NCBI RefSeq assembly: GCF_030052815.1
Contig: NC_079497.1
Span: forward strand, 22,768,258-22,832,257
Origin: Hevea brasiliensis
Lineage: Eukaryota > Streptophyta > Magnoliopsida > Malpighiales > Euphorbiaceae
Direction: 5' to 3'
DNA length: 64,000 nt
A model generated the notes under the pieces. That model saw nothing but the letters and a program-made list of their open reading frames with translations. It did not search any database and was not told where the DNA came from. Each line of letters begins with the position of its first letter. Within the stretch, counting starts at the first letter, position 1. The translations under genes were made by a program, and so were the position numbers. Shown here piece by piece: positions 34,679 to 46,895 of the stretch.

Positions 34679-35156
34679 TTGTCTGAGCATTAAATGCTCA
34701 CGAAGCCCTAGGTGACACATTGATTAACAGGATCTGACCGTTTCAATGATGCATGAGAAAATTTCAAAAGCATGGCAAGGAGATCAGACAAATGAGATCG
34801 GTTACTAGGGATCAACCATAGATCAGATAGCAAATAGTTTTGAACTAAAAAGGTCGGTCGGATAAGTGTGATTTAGGGATCAGATCGAACACATTTATCA
34901 GAGATCGAGAAAATAATCAATACAATAATAAAAAACAGAATAAATTGAATCAATTTTGAATAGACAAGACTTCATTTCATTTCCAAAAGGTCATATTACA
35001 TTATTTGGGCGATCTCTCAAGATCAGCAATTACAAATATCCATACACTACATTCTACCTATCTTGCTCTCATAGTTTGGACCACTCTCGATCCCAAGAGG
35101 CCGTTTAAGAGATATGTGGAGATCGAGAAGGTAGCTCTCACTAACTATGGTAAAGG

Positions 35157-35438
35157 CTACAGGAAGCTCGGTGTCATCGTCGATGTCATTGACCAAAACC
35201 GAGCTACAATTGGGGCCCTTGACATGGTTAGGAACCAAATTAACTTCAAGAGGTGGTCACTGACATCAAGATTGAAATTAGCAATCCCCTTGTTCGAGAT
35301 CAGTTCGCAGATCATACTAGTAAACCAATTGAAGATTGACACAGTAGTCATTTTGGACTGTGATCGATAAATTAGTCTGGTTCTCTCGCCGTCATCAGAT
35401 GACGCTCTCATAATTCTCTGATCACCGGAATCATCCAT
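35157..35438 (-). CDS. Second antisense ORF in the Tat LTR, 93 residues, unknown
   Basis: The minus-strand ATG at 35438 starts [20 protein letters not shown] and runs open for 93 codons to a stop at 35157. A leader with CT-rich sequence (cattctcacactcgcattctctcc) and an AT box (tatttatat, near 35596-35604) precedes it, much like the antisense gene at 34495. An overlapping frame (35238-35047) reads [13 protein letters not shown] and also looks protein-like, so the original product may have used a frameshift between the two. I do not recognise a family. It could be chance. Confidence 0.3.
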   Translation of the reverse strand: MDDSGDQRIMRASSDDGERTRLIYRSQSKMTTVSIFNWFTSMICELISNKGIANFNLDVSDHLLKLIWFLTMSRAPIVARFWSMTSTMTPSFL

Positions 35439-36639
35439 TTTCAAGCGATAGGGAAAGAAGACAATCGAAAAAAGATCAAGGCGGCTGTCATGATAGGAAT
35501 TTTCACCGAAAAAGTTAGGATCAGAAAAGTAGCACATTGGAAATTCACCTAAGAAGGAGAGAATGCGAGTGTGAGAATGACAGAATTCCTTTACATATAA
35601 ATAGGGCCCTGGCATTTATTGCATGCAAAACTCGAAACGGTTCATCGGTAATAGAAGAATTTATTACTTTGATACAGGTCAAATACGGAGAGGATATGTG
35701 AAAGAAATCTGATGAGATCGGGAAGAAAAGAGGTCGAACGCTGGAAAAGTTGGATTAAGAGATCAGAATAAGAGGTCTCAGATCCATCAACCATAATAAG
35801 AGATCAGATAGACTTAGGAATGACCGATAGAGATCGTGTGACATCCTCACTTTACGTAGTTCTTACGTTCTACTATTCTGACGACTGATGTTTGTCCAAA
35901 CCGTCAGGATGTCTAGAACTACACTGAAATGATAGTGAGGAGACATAAAATGATGAAATAAATGATAAGAAAATATAAGAAAAATTAAGAGAAAATAAAA
36001 GAGATAAAGTGCAATTAGGTTAAATGAGCTGGAACAGTAGCAATGGGTAATTGTACCGGGAAGTCACTGCATAGACGGTTGATGATCCTGGGACCTCGGC
36101 GAACCCTAGGAAATAATTTTTGAGACATAATTCTACTGAGATACAGATGATATTAAAAATGTCAAAGAAAATTTAGTTAATTGGTATAGATAAAAATGAA
36201 AATTAAAGGAACCGTCGGATCAAGGATTAAATTGGTATTACCGAAAATGTTCAACTAGGACCCGAAGAAGGGAATTTTGGTCATTTGACACCTAAAGTTG
36301 TCTTTTGACCTAAATTTCCATTAAAAATGAGTAGTATTAAAATTTGAAAATCCCATGAAAAATGAAATTAAATATGAAATGCAATTAAGAAAAAATGAGG
36401 GGTATAATTTGGAATAATGAAAACTTTGAATATTATAACAATTTAACTAACTTAGAGGGGATACAAATAGGCATGTAGAGACAAATTGCACCACTTCATT
36501 TCCATCTTCTTCCTCACTTCCTCACAATTGCCGAATTCCCATCTTCACTTTCCTCCATGGGAGCTCTCACATGCAAGCTTCATTTCTCCATGTTCATGCC
36601 ATAAGTCTTGCAACTCCCTTCACTAAAGTTAGTCCTCAC

Positions 36640-36980
36640 TGTAACACCCTAGGCAAATCCCACATCGACAAAACACGGGAGAGATGCTGGGTTTATAAGT
36701 TGATGGTTTGTAACCCCTATTGACTCGTTTTAAAATCGTGAGGACTTCAGTCCAGAGCGGACAATATCACTAGTGGGCCAGGCCATTACATTTGTGGTAT
36801 GATGGTGGGGCAAACCTCAGTCCCATAAGGGGGGTGGATTGTAACACCCTAGGCAAATCCCACATCGGCAAAACACGGGAGAGATGCTGGGTTTATAAGT
36901 TGATGGTTTGTAACTCCTAGTGACGCGTTTTAAAACCGTGAGGGCTTCGGCCTAGAGCGGACAATATCACTAGTGTTACA
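36640..36980 (+). mobile_element. Complete TRIM-type miniature LTR retrotransposon, TSD CTCAC
   Basis: Two short LTRs, 36640-36790 (151 bp) and 36840-36980 (141 bp), start TGTAACACCC and end TTACA. They surround a 49-bp core with a TGGTAT primer-site start (36795) and a polypurine tract (aaggggggtggat, 36827-36839). CTCAC flanks it at 36635-36639 and 36981-36985. The matching position in the 3' LTR (near 43345) has only one copy and no insert, so it is the empty site. The LTRs differ at about nine places and by a 10-bp indel. The element has no coding capacity and must rely on enzymes of other elements. Confidence 0.93.
36657..36698 (+). promoter_or_regulatory. snRNA-like USE and TATA in TRIM LTR 1
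   Basis: ATCCCACATCG at 36657-36667 is a perfect match to the plant snRNA element RTCCCACATCG. TATAA at 36694-36698 follows after 26 bp, close to the 24-26 bp spacing of polymerase III snRNA genes (U6, U3). The same pair is at 36857-36867 and 36894-36898 in LTR 2. Function is inferred only. Confidence 0.45.
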
Positions 36981-39900
36981 CTCACATCATGGGAAAGCTA
37001 TAGGTAACAAAAAGAAAGGGAAATCTTGAAGTTTTACAAGCTTGGGAAAGTTTTAATTCAAGGTTAGTGCTTAATCTTCCTACCTCTCTTTATTAATTCT
37101 TGAATTAAGGCTGTAATGAGTTGTTATGAAGTGAAATTTGAAGGAATTGATGAGGAATGGTGAACCCTCATTTTGGCAGCCATGGAAATTATGGGAAATT
37201 GTTTGATTTTTATATGTAATTGATGATTAGTGGGTTGATTAAGGTGATTACATGTATTAGAACTTAATTGTATGTATATATTGGAGATTGATAATTTAAA
37301 TTAGGGTTTTGAATTGATTATTGAAGACTTGTGTAATTGCTAGAAATTTGATCAAATTGAGGTTTGATTGATGATAATTAGAAGTGCCATGAATGTTAAC
37401 GTGGAGTTTGGGAGTTGGAGAATGAAAATTGGAAATGCAATTTGTGTGTAGGTTGAGTAATTATTTAGGGCAGTGTGTATTTTGAGCCATAAATGAAATT
37501 GTATGGTCCCAATTGGTATAAGCCCAATTGGAGGTAAAACTAGACCTATAATGCACTAATTTTCATGTTGAAACCATGCCAAAATTCTGCCTAAAAAGTG
37601 ACCTAAAATCTGACCTATTCCGGATTGCCAAAATTGTGAACCTAGAAAATGACCAAATGAACAGTGTTCCTTCATTTGGTCATATCTCACTATAAAAAGG
37701 TCCAAATGACATGAACTTTATACCATTGGAAATCTTAGACATATGGCTACAAATTTTGTGAAGGACAAAAAGCCCAGAAATGCAATTAACCAAGTCAAAT
37801 TGCTTGCCCAAGTTGGGTTACCAAAACTGTCCAGTACCAAAACTGCCTAGATTTTGCCATACATATGCAATCTGTCTAGCTTTGATAAAAAGACCGTATC
37901 TTGGTCTAAAGAACCCCAAATGACATGAAATCACTGCCACAATTTTAATAAGACATAGACCTACAAATTTGGTCTTTGGACCAAAACCCAAAAATTAAGG
38001 GAACTAGGGCAATTTGCTTGATTAATTTGGCATAAAAAATCTGGAAAATGCATAAGTGATCAATGAATCCAGAGTTTTTTTTAAGCATATCTACCTCTAG
38101 AGAACTTCAATTGAAATGAACCATACCATTCTGGAAAGCTAAGAAGTAGAGCTAAAACTTTATTTTAGACACCCTCCTCATATTATGAATGTAAGAAGGT
38201 TTAATTATAGGTCAAATTTACTGACCTAAATTGGAAACTTGTGAAATAGGACATTTAAGTCTAGTCTAATAATGTGGCTATAGTTAACCCTACAAGACTT
38301 GAAAAATTGCAACTAAAATTTCTGATTGACCATAAGACATAGGGCAATATATCCTATGAAGAACACTAGGCCTAAATATTATTACAAGCTATTCAAAGAA
38401 ATTTGTAAAATCTAAAACCAAAATTGCCTAGTAAGGAAACCAAATCTAGAATTGACCTAGTTATGGTTATTTGACCATAACTTGAGTTATACAAGTCTAA
38501 ATGGAGTGATTCAAAAAGAGAATTAAAGAAGACACAATAAGAAACAATTTGATGAAGAGAATTTTGCTAAATTCCCACTGTAGTATTGGTCCAATAGAAC
38601 AGTAAACATTAGCCATAAAATCTGAAAATTTAAAATAACATATAATGAGCCTTGAATTAAGATTGGCAATTGATGCCAACAAGTGTTAAACTCAAAATGT
38701 GGGATCATAGTACAATTAGCACTAACACATCTATTAAGGGTGAAAAAGTAAACATTTATGTTTGACTAGTAATGTGAATAGTAAACATAATGACACAAAA
38801 ATGCTTTGAGTACAATGGTACTTCAGGACAATTGATGTGAATTGTGATCATTATGATGATATTTGTGATTTAGAAATCTGTGTTCCCATTAGGAACAGAA
38901 TCAATTGTGATAAATTGTAATTGAGCTTATAATTAAATAATGATATTTTAATACATACTAATGTTTAATGGTATTTATGTACCCATGTATTGCCTAGACA
39001 CATGTGTCAGATTGGATAGATTGGCATGCCAATAGGGTATCGTTTAAGCAGTACTGTGTAAGGCTTTATGCCTATATTTATGGCTTTATGCCCACATTTA
39101 GAGCTTGTATGCCTGATTATCTATTTGTCTGTTATCATGGCTTTCTAGCCATATCGATTGCATACGTCGTTAACGTTCTGTATCTGTTAACATGGCTTTT
39201 TAGCCATATTGACCCGTTTATCCAGTTTAGTCAGTCTGTCATAGGTTACTTGGATATTATAATTTATTAAAATAAGTTAAGAATATTAACAATTAAAAAA
39301 ATATATTAGAAATTAAATAAATGAGTAAGAAGACCTAAAATAAATTAGATTAGCAAAAGAATTATAACTTAAATAAACATTACAAATGTGACTTATATAA
39401 TAATATATACATAGACTTAATATTTAGATTATTTTTGATATTGTACATCATTACCATAAACTTATGAACTAAGCGCCTCCAAAGAAGGACATAGCAGGAT
39501 AAAGGATGGTTAATATTAGAAATTTCACACAATATTAAATTAATTATAGATCTTAATTATCCGAACTCTGTTTTATTTTTACCTTTATTTGTATATTACT
39601 TCTTTATTATATTATTGCACCACTAAGCAGTAATGCTTAGCGCGATGGATTTGTTTTCTCGCACAAGTACTGAAGATAAAATCCAGTGAACATTTAACTA
39701 GGATTTTTGGAGTCCAGATCTGCAGAAGTGTCAGAAGTGTTCAAGGTTGTCACCTTCTTAGCAATGCATGTGGATAGGGCTCACATTAAGCATATTATGT
39801 ATTTTGTACATTATAAATATTTCTTATGTTGTAATGAAAATTAAGAAATTGTACTAAATAAGTATATGTGATGTAAGTTTACAAATTGCTCTTTCATATA

Positions 39901-40390
39901 TAATTAATTTGTATAATATGTAAACTGTGAATTTATGCAATTTTGTAAATTAATGAAATTTAAGAATTTTGATATATGAATTAAGCAACATGAACATGAA
40001 TGAAATTGAGCTGAGAACATTATGAATATATGAAATTGTGTTTTTGAAATTATTTGATCACGATGAATATGAATGATATTCAGTTGAAAATATTGTGTTG
40101 AGACTGTTGAGGTTGAGTTGTAAAATATATGAGAATTGTTTTTTTACGGGTTAGAAGAACTGTTTTTCCGATTTATAGCCGGTACTCTACCGGATTTTCG
40201 ATAAAATTATTGAAATTCCAAATTAATCAAATTTTAATAAACAACATAAATGGCCTAAACCTTACTTAGACATTTTTGAATAAATATATCAAGAATATAA
40301 GTGAAATAAGATAAGATAAGGTGCTTCAGTACACTGTGTGACATGCTTTGCTCGGCTACACTATAGACGGGTGAGGGGTGTTATATTTAG

Positions 40391-40402
40391 TGATATCAGA
40401 GC
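40391..40402 (+). other. Primer-binding site of the deleted Gypsy element
   Basis: TGATATCAGAGC differs from the initiator tRNA-Met site TGGTATCAGAGC at one base. It lies five bases after the 5' LTR end at 40385. Confidence 0.8.
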
Positions 40403-40455
40403 ACGGTTTAGGATTTCCTAGGCATAGATAAGTAGAAAGAGATAGTGTTCATAAC

Positions 40456-41481
40456 ATGCATTGCATTCATAAAAGTCGAGATGACACTAATGCAGATCTG
40501 TTTATTTTTTATTATTTTAGGTTAAGGTATGGACCCAAATCGCAAAAGGTAGTAGAGAAAGAAGTAGAAAGTCGTAATCTAGCTGGGAGTGATGTTGGAG
40601 ACAAGGGAGATCCTACTCCGTTAGTGCAAGAGGTCCCTGCACAACTCCAACAAGCCTTGTTTGAGCAGATGAGCGAGTTCTTTTGATAGATAACAGGGGT
40701 AATTCCACCACCACAGCCTCAGTAGAAGTCACCTGTGGGAAAGGTCAAAAAATATGGAGCTGTAGATTTCAATGGCAGAAACGAAGACGATTCTTTAGCT
40801 GCTACATATTGTTTAGAAAGGACTTAAAGAGTCCTGCAGCAATTACATTACACGCCAGAACAGAGTTTAGTGAGTGCAGTTTCACTACTACAAGAAGCTG
40901 CCTATCGAAGGTGGGATGCTATAACTAAAGTAGTACCACCAACCAAGGTGACTTGGGATTTCTTTCTCATAGAATTCAGAAAGGAATATATTAGTTGTGC
41001 TCATAAGAAGGAACAAAATAGGAGTGGCGATCAGTAAAAGAGGGTATTTGGACAATCTAGTCACAAGAGGCCTAGAAAACCCTTAAGTCAAACATTTGAT
41101 CAAAGTAAGAGACAAAGGCCCAGACCCATATCTAGAAAAGGTCAACTAGAGACACCAGTAGTGAGCACACCAGGATAAGCAGTGAGAAGTTCTACCCCAA
41201 GAAAATGTGACCATTGTAAAAAGTGGCATAAAGGTGAATGTAGGGGGTTGACTGGAGCCTGTTACAGGTGTGGGGCCATGGACCATCATCAGAAAGATTG
41301 TCATAAGAGGAACTTTTCATGGACCGAAATGGAGAAATTATCTTCCACTGCACAGAGTGATAGTAGTTTGGAGGGATTCGAGGCAACTGGGAGTGCTATG
41401 AAGCCTACATTTGAAGCTGGGGAAAGACCAGATGCAAGAGTAACATCACTTGCAAATACTAACCAAGCCAGAGAGGATTAA
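40456..41481 (+). pseudogene. Gypsy gag remnant with zinc knuckle
   Basis: Across several frames: a start region (LVQEVPAQLQQALFEQMSEF, to 40683); then gag core KKYGAVDFNGRNEDDSLAA (about 40750-40805); then PPTKVTWDFFLIEFRKEYIS (40940-40995). An intact zinc-knuckle frame at 41182-41481 has CDHCKKWHKGEC and CYRCGAMDHHQKDC (CX2CX4HX4C). Stops at 40686 and about 41036, plus frame changes, break it. The protein would form the capsid and bind RNA. Layout matches chromovirus gag. Confidence 0.8.
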
Positions 41482-42525
41482 GATGCTTCAGATGTAAATT
41501 TGAGGTAAAGTATTTATTCTTTATGATATTAAAGACATATGCATTATTATATATGCACTACATTATTTGTAAAGAAAGGAGTTCAAATGGATAAATCTGA
41601 ATGAGATATTTTAGTTATTAACCATTTAAACCACAGTATGATGGGGAATAGGATCTGGTCTCTGAAAATTGAACTGAGACGGGAGTTATTATTAACTGAT
41701 AGAATTAGAGTGGATTTTAAGAAGATAGTAACCATAGTGGAATGAAAGCCACTTAAGAATGTTAAGTTGAGTGGAATAGTAAAAGTTAAGTCAACTCTGA
41801 GAAGTGAAGTTGGGAAGGATAAGATGTTAAAAAATCTAGTCCGTGAGGATATATCGTAGTGACTATATAATGGTCTCGATGTTTGTACTGTAAGCTACAG
41901 ATTACAGTACCGACACGGAATTATTGTGTAGAGCTACGTGTTTCCTCGTGGTACACCAAGATTAAGATGTTTGTAAGTGGTCTTTGATTGGGTACAGTTA
42001 CGCCAGGATAAAATACTATTACAGGAATTACTATCAGCTTAGAGATTTCAGTATGGCTATAAATTAGAAAGAGCACCTTGAGGGTGAAGCTATCTAGTCC
42101 TCAATATAGGGTCTTACCGTTATTTTGATAATTTAGTCAAAGAGGAATGATTTAGGTATTTGAGAATATATTTAGAAGTTGTATCGCTACTCTCAGAGGG
42201 AGCAAGAATAGATACCTTCCATTGATGGAGTTTGTGTGTAGTGATAGTTATTAAATAAGCATGAAGATATCAAGATATAAGATCTTATATGAATAAATGC
42301 ATAATACCTAGACAAGAGCAAGTTAACAGGATTGGAGTTAGTAAAAGAGACTAAAGGACTAGTAAGGATCCTAGCATGAGAAATCAAGGAACTAATGAAT
42401 AATAAAATTTCATGAGTAGAAATATTGGAGGCAAAGGAAACAATGAAGGGAGAGTGAACAAAATTATGAGATAACAATAGTCTTAGTTATTTGAATCCAA
42501 TGAATTTCGAGGATGAAATTCCTTT
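41482..42525 (+). pseudogene. Collapsed pol remnant with integrase traces
   Basis: Protease, RT and RNase H are missing. Near 42150-42290 the sequence still reads ENILRSCIATLRGSWDRYLP and LMEFVCSDSY-like, the conserved end of the Gypsy integrase core (GSW..YLPLIEFAYNNSY). The rest is unreadable. A normal chromovirus pol is about 3.5 kb, so about 3 kb is lost. Confidence 0.6.
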
Positions 42526-42540
42526 TTAGAGGGGAAGAAT

Positions 42541-45455
42541 TGTGACATCCTCACTTTACGTAGTCCGTACGATCTACTATTCTGATGATCGATGTCTGTC
42601 CAGACCGTCAAGATGTTTAGAATTACACTAAAATGATAGTAAGGAGACATAAAATGATTAAATAAATGATAAGAAAATACAAAAAAAAAATTAACAGAAA
42701 ATAAAAGAGACAAAGTGTAATTAGGTTAAATGAGCTGGAACAGTAGCGATAGTGACTGTACCGGGAAGTCACTGCGTAGACGGTTGGTGATCCTAGGACC
42801 GCGGGGAACACTAGAAAATAATTTTCGAGACATAATTAAAGGTCTACTGAGATACAGATGACATTAAAAATGTCAAAGAAAATTTAGTGAATTGGTATAG
42901 ATAAAAATGAAAATTAAAGGAACCGTCGGATCAGGGATTAAATCGGCATTACCGAAAACGTTCGACTAAGACGCTAAGAGGGGCATTTTGGTCATTTGAT
43001 ACCTAAAGTTGACTTTTAACCTAAATTTCCATTAAAAATGAGTAGTATTAAATTTTGAAAATCCCATGAAAAATGAAATTAAATAAGCAATGCAATTAAG
43101 GAAAAATGAGGGGTATAATTTTGAATAATGAAAACTTTGAATATTATAACAATTTAACTAACTTAGTGGGGGTATAAATAGGCATGTAGAGACAAATTGC
43201 ACCACTTCATTTCCATCTTCTTCCTCACTTCCTCATAATTGTCGAATTCTTATCTTCACTTTCCTCCATGGGAGCTCTCACATGCAAGCTTCATTTCTCC
43301 ATGTTCATGCCATAAGTCTTGCAACTCCCTTCACTAAATTGGTCCTCACATCATGGGAAAGCTATAGGCAGCAAAAAAAAGGAAAATCTTGAAGTTTTAT
43401 AAGCTTGGGAAAGTTTTAATTGAAGGTTAGTGCTTAATCTTCCTACCTCTCTTTGTTAATTCTTGAATTAAGGTTGCAATGAGTTGTTATGAAGTAAAAT
43501 TTGAGGAATTGATGAGGAATGGTGAACCCTCATTTCAGCAGCCATGGAAATTATGGGAAATTGTTTTATTTTTACATGTAATTGATGATTAGTGAGGTTG
43601 ATTAAGGTGATTACATGTATTAGAACTTAATTGTATGTATATATTAGAGATTGATAATTTAAATTAAGGTTTTGAATTGATTATTGGAGACTTGTGTAAT
43701 TGCTGAATATTTGATCAAATTGAGGTTTGATTGATGATAATTAAAAGTGCCATGAATGTTAATGTGGACTTTGGGAGTTGGAGAATGAAAATTGGAAGTG
43801 CAATTTGTGTGCGGGTTGAGTAATTATTGAGGGCAGTGTGTATTTTAAGCCATAAGTGAAATTGTGTGGCCCCAATTGGTATGAGTCCAATTCTAGGTAA
43901 AACTAGACCTATAATGCACCAATTTTCATGCAGAAACCATGCCAAAATTCTACCTAAAAAGTGACCTAAAATCTGACCTAATCCGAATTGCCAAAATTGT
44001 GAACCCAGAAAATGACCAAATGAATAGTTTTCGTTCATTTGGTCATATATCACTGTAGAAAGGTCCAAATGACCTGAAATTTATACTATTAGAAAGCTTA
44101 GACATGGTGCTACAACTTTTGTGAAGGACACAAAGCTCAGAAATGCCATTAACTAAGTCAAATTGCTTGCTCAAGTTGGATTACCAAAACTATCCAATAC
44201 CAAAACTGCCCAGATTTTTCCATACATATGCAATCTGTCCAGCTTTGATAAAAAGACCATATCTTGGTCTATAGAGCCCCAAATGATATGAAATCACTAC
44301 CAAAATTTTAGTAAGAAATAAACCTACAAAATTGGTATTTGGACCAAAACCCAGAAATTAAGGAAACTAGGTCAATTAGCTTGATTATATTGGCATAAAA
44401 AATCTGGAAAATGCGTAAGTGACCAATGAATCCAGAATAATTTTTTAAGCATATCTACCTCTAGAGAACTGCAATTAAAATGAACCATACCATTCTGGAA
44501 AGCTAAGAAATAAAGCTAAAACTTTGTTTTAGACAAGCTTTAATTATAGGTCAAAGTTACTGACCTAAATTGGAAACTTGTGAAATAGGACATTTAAATC
44601 GATATTAAATTAATTATAATTCTTAATTATCCGAACTCTATTTTATTTCTACCTTTATTTGTATATTACTTCTTTGTTATATTATTGCACCACTAAGCAG
44701 CAATGCTTAGTGCGATCGATTTGTTTCCTCGTGCAGGTATTGAAGATAAAACCCAGTGAACATTTGACTGGGATTTTTGGAGTCCAGATCTGCAGAAGTA
44801 TCAAAAGTGTTCAAGGTTGTCACCTTCTAAGCAGTGCATGTAGATAGGGCTCACATTAAGCATATTATGTATTTTGTACATTATAAATATTTCTTATATT
44901 GTAAAGCAAATTAAGAAATTGTATTGAATAAGTATATGTGATGTAAGTTTACAAATTGCTCCTTCATATGTAATTAATTTGTATAATATGTAAACTGTGA
45001 ATTTATGCAATTTTGTAAATTAATGAAATTTAAGAATTCTGACATATGAATTGAGCAATATGAACATGAATGAAATTGAGCTGAGAACATTATGAATATA
45101 TGAAATTGAGTTTTTGAAATAATTTGATCATGATGAATATAAATGATATTCAGTTGAGAATATTGTGTTGAGACTGTTGAGGTTTAGTTGTAAAATATAT
45201 GAGAATTGTTCTTTTATAGGTTAGAAGAACCGTTTTTCCGATTTATAGTCGGCGCTCTACCGAATTTTCTATAAAATTTTCGAAATTCCAAATTAATCAG
45301 ATTTGAATAAACAGCATAAATGGCCCAAACCTTACTTAGACATTTTTGAATAAATATATCAAGAATATAGGTGAAATAAGATAAGATAAGGTGCTCCAAC
45401 ACACTGTGTGACATGCCTTGCTCGACTACACTGTAGACGAGTGAGGGGCGTTATA
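42541..45455 (+). repeat. 3' LTR of the deleted Gypsy element
   Basis: This is 2,915 bp, lacking the stretch that corresponds to 38261-39531 of the 5' LTR; the deletion joint is near 44600-44602. It carries the empty TRIM site near 43340-43350. It ends GGGGCGTTATA next to GATCG. Confidence 0.9.
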
Positions 45456-45926
45456 GATCGAGGGCTCATAAATCGAATCACCTTTAATCATGACCCTTAA
45501 TTCATAAGACTAATTCCCCTGCCGTCAGATCCGAGTTAGTTAAAGCTTTTGGGGTACAATCTAATCCCCACCACCATCTTATTTGTAAGGATGCACTCCT
45601 CGCTATCGGATCTCAAATGGTTAAAGCAGCCCAGTACATCTTAATTTACACTGTTGATCATACTTGTAAGGATGAATTTGAGACCCTCAGATCAAAAGTA
45701 AATAATAGATTTGGCACTTTTCATTCCCGGCCCTTGGATATATTCTGTAAAGTAAGACCCCTGACCATTGGATTAAAGAGTGAAAAGACAGAAATTCTGA
45801 ACTAAATCCCAACCTTCAATTTTGATTCTCTTTAATTCCAAGACGTTGGATTATGTCCTTTTTAAATCCAAACCTTCCCTCTCTTCCTACTGAGATCCTG
45901 ACCCTCTATTTTGAATTCCCACTTCT

Positions 45927-45934
45927 TATAAATA
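45927..45934 (+). promoter_or_regulatory. Sense TATA box of the Tat/Ogre LTR
   Basis: TATAAATA in 'cttcttataaatacctac', about 2 kb upstream of the primer-binding site. It would place the R region start near 45960 and leave a long R-U5 section, typical of long LTRs. Confidence 0.4.
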
Positions 45935-46583
45935 CCTACATGCAATACTGTAGAAAAGGATGGTGATGATGGGAGAGAATCTATGAACTTAAATACTGTT
46001 GCAGCCCCATTTCCTTTCATTTGGGAGCTCTTAAGGTTTTTAGAGACTTTAGAAACAAGTCTTCTAAAGTATCTCATCTAAAGAGCTACAAGTCCTGTGA
46101 TCTATATTCTCAATAACTCATCCACTATCCTGAAAGTTCGGTCTCAGTTCGTCATCAAGATTTTGTTTTCATCACCCTCGGCAGCTCAAGTCCCTTTGTC
46201 TTTTGGGTCTTAGCCACTCCAGATTCGTAGGACGTCTGCATTAGTTCTTCCATTACTTCAGCACTCCACAGGTAAGTGTTCTAACTTATCACTCTTGAGT
46301 ATAACTAGCTTGTGTTCATGATATAAGAATGGCACCACATTTGATTCATCTCACTAATATTATCTTTGGCTTTCTATCTTAACATCCGCGAGCTTTGTTT
46401 TCATTATTACATTTTTATCTTTATTTTTATTTTGTATTATAAATAAATGTTCGAGTGATACAAAAGTTATTGACTCCATAAATACCGTAAGGAGTGTGAA
46501 TGGAAGTGATGACATGGAAATTTTTGATTCGAATAAAGAGGAAATAATAGGAAAAAGAGATGTAGAAAGGTTAGGATAGGTTG

Positions 46584-46738
46584 TGAGGTCGAAAATTGAG
46601 ACTGGCTCAGACAAACAAGTCATGAGATTGGAATCCAAGACAAGCTCGGACGATAAGCTATGAGATCAAAAATCGAGACAAGCTCGGATGATAAAGTTAT
46701 GCGACTAGAAATGGAGACGAACTCAGATCATTAGACAC
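46584..46738 (+). repeat. About 39-bp tandem repeat, four copies, in the Tat LTR
   Basis: Units start at 46584, 46624, 46662 and 46701. Each has the pattern gagat-(c/t)-(n)aaat-gagac-(n)gctcgga-(n)gat. Divergence between units is high. Confidence 0.65.
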
Positions 46739-46895
46739 AAAACCCAGAGTTGAAGAGTTCAGACAAAGTGTTAGGAGATCAGAATCAAGAAAGTTCATAT
46801 AACAAGGAGATCGAGAAATTATGCAGAAGATCGATGAAGAGTTCTGCTCAATGCCCGTGACTTTTTAACTCACTTTCCCAAATCAAAGAAATCAG

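Larger units (their letters stand above)
35837..40385 (+). repeat. 5' LTR of the deleted Gypsy element (with TRIM insertion)
   Basis: This is 4,549 bp including the TRIM and its extra TSD (346 bp), so about 4.2 kb natively. It aligns along its length with 42541-45455 apart from the TRIM and the segment 38261-39531, which is absent from the 3' LTR. A stretch at 39040-39210 has imperfect small repeats (ggctttatgcc; atggctttytagccat). Confidence 0.9.
35837..45455 (+). mobile_element. Internally deleted Gypsy (chromovirus-like) element with TSD GATCG
   Basis: LTRs are 35837-40385 and 42541-45455, both starting TGTGACATCC and ending GTTATA. GATCG flanks both sides (35832-35836, 45456-45460). The internal region is only 2,155 bp: a primer-binding site, a gag with zinc knuckle, a short integrase remnant and a polypurine tract (ttagaggggaagaat, 42526-42540). 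It lies inside the Tat LTR. The 5' LTR holds a 341-bp TRIM, and the 3' LTR has lost about 1.27 kb, which accounts for their unequal lengths. Confidence 0.9.

Noticed and set aside
35005..35370. Plus-strand 121-codon frame
   Set aside because: It lies opposite the minus-strand ORF and has no family features or plausible promoter position.
36640..36980. Cassandra-type TRIM with 5S rRNA promoter
   Set aside because: The LTR does not show the 5S internal control blocks I would expect. It has a USE/TATA pair instead, so I call it only TRIM-type.
39004..39270. 88-codon plus-strand frame in the Gypsy 5' LTR
   Set aside because: It covers imperfect small repeats in non-coding LTR sequence and is not kept in the other LTR.
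42193..42811. Minus-strand Ser/Leu/Phe-rich frames across the pol remnant and LTR start
   Set aside because: They cross the 3' LTR boundary at 42541 and have low-complexity composition; the plus strand shows integrase traces instead.
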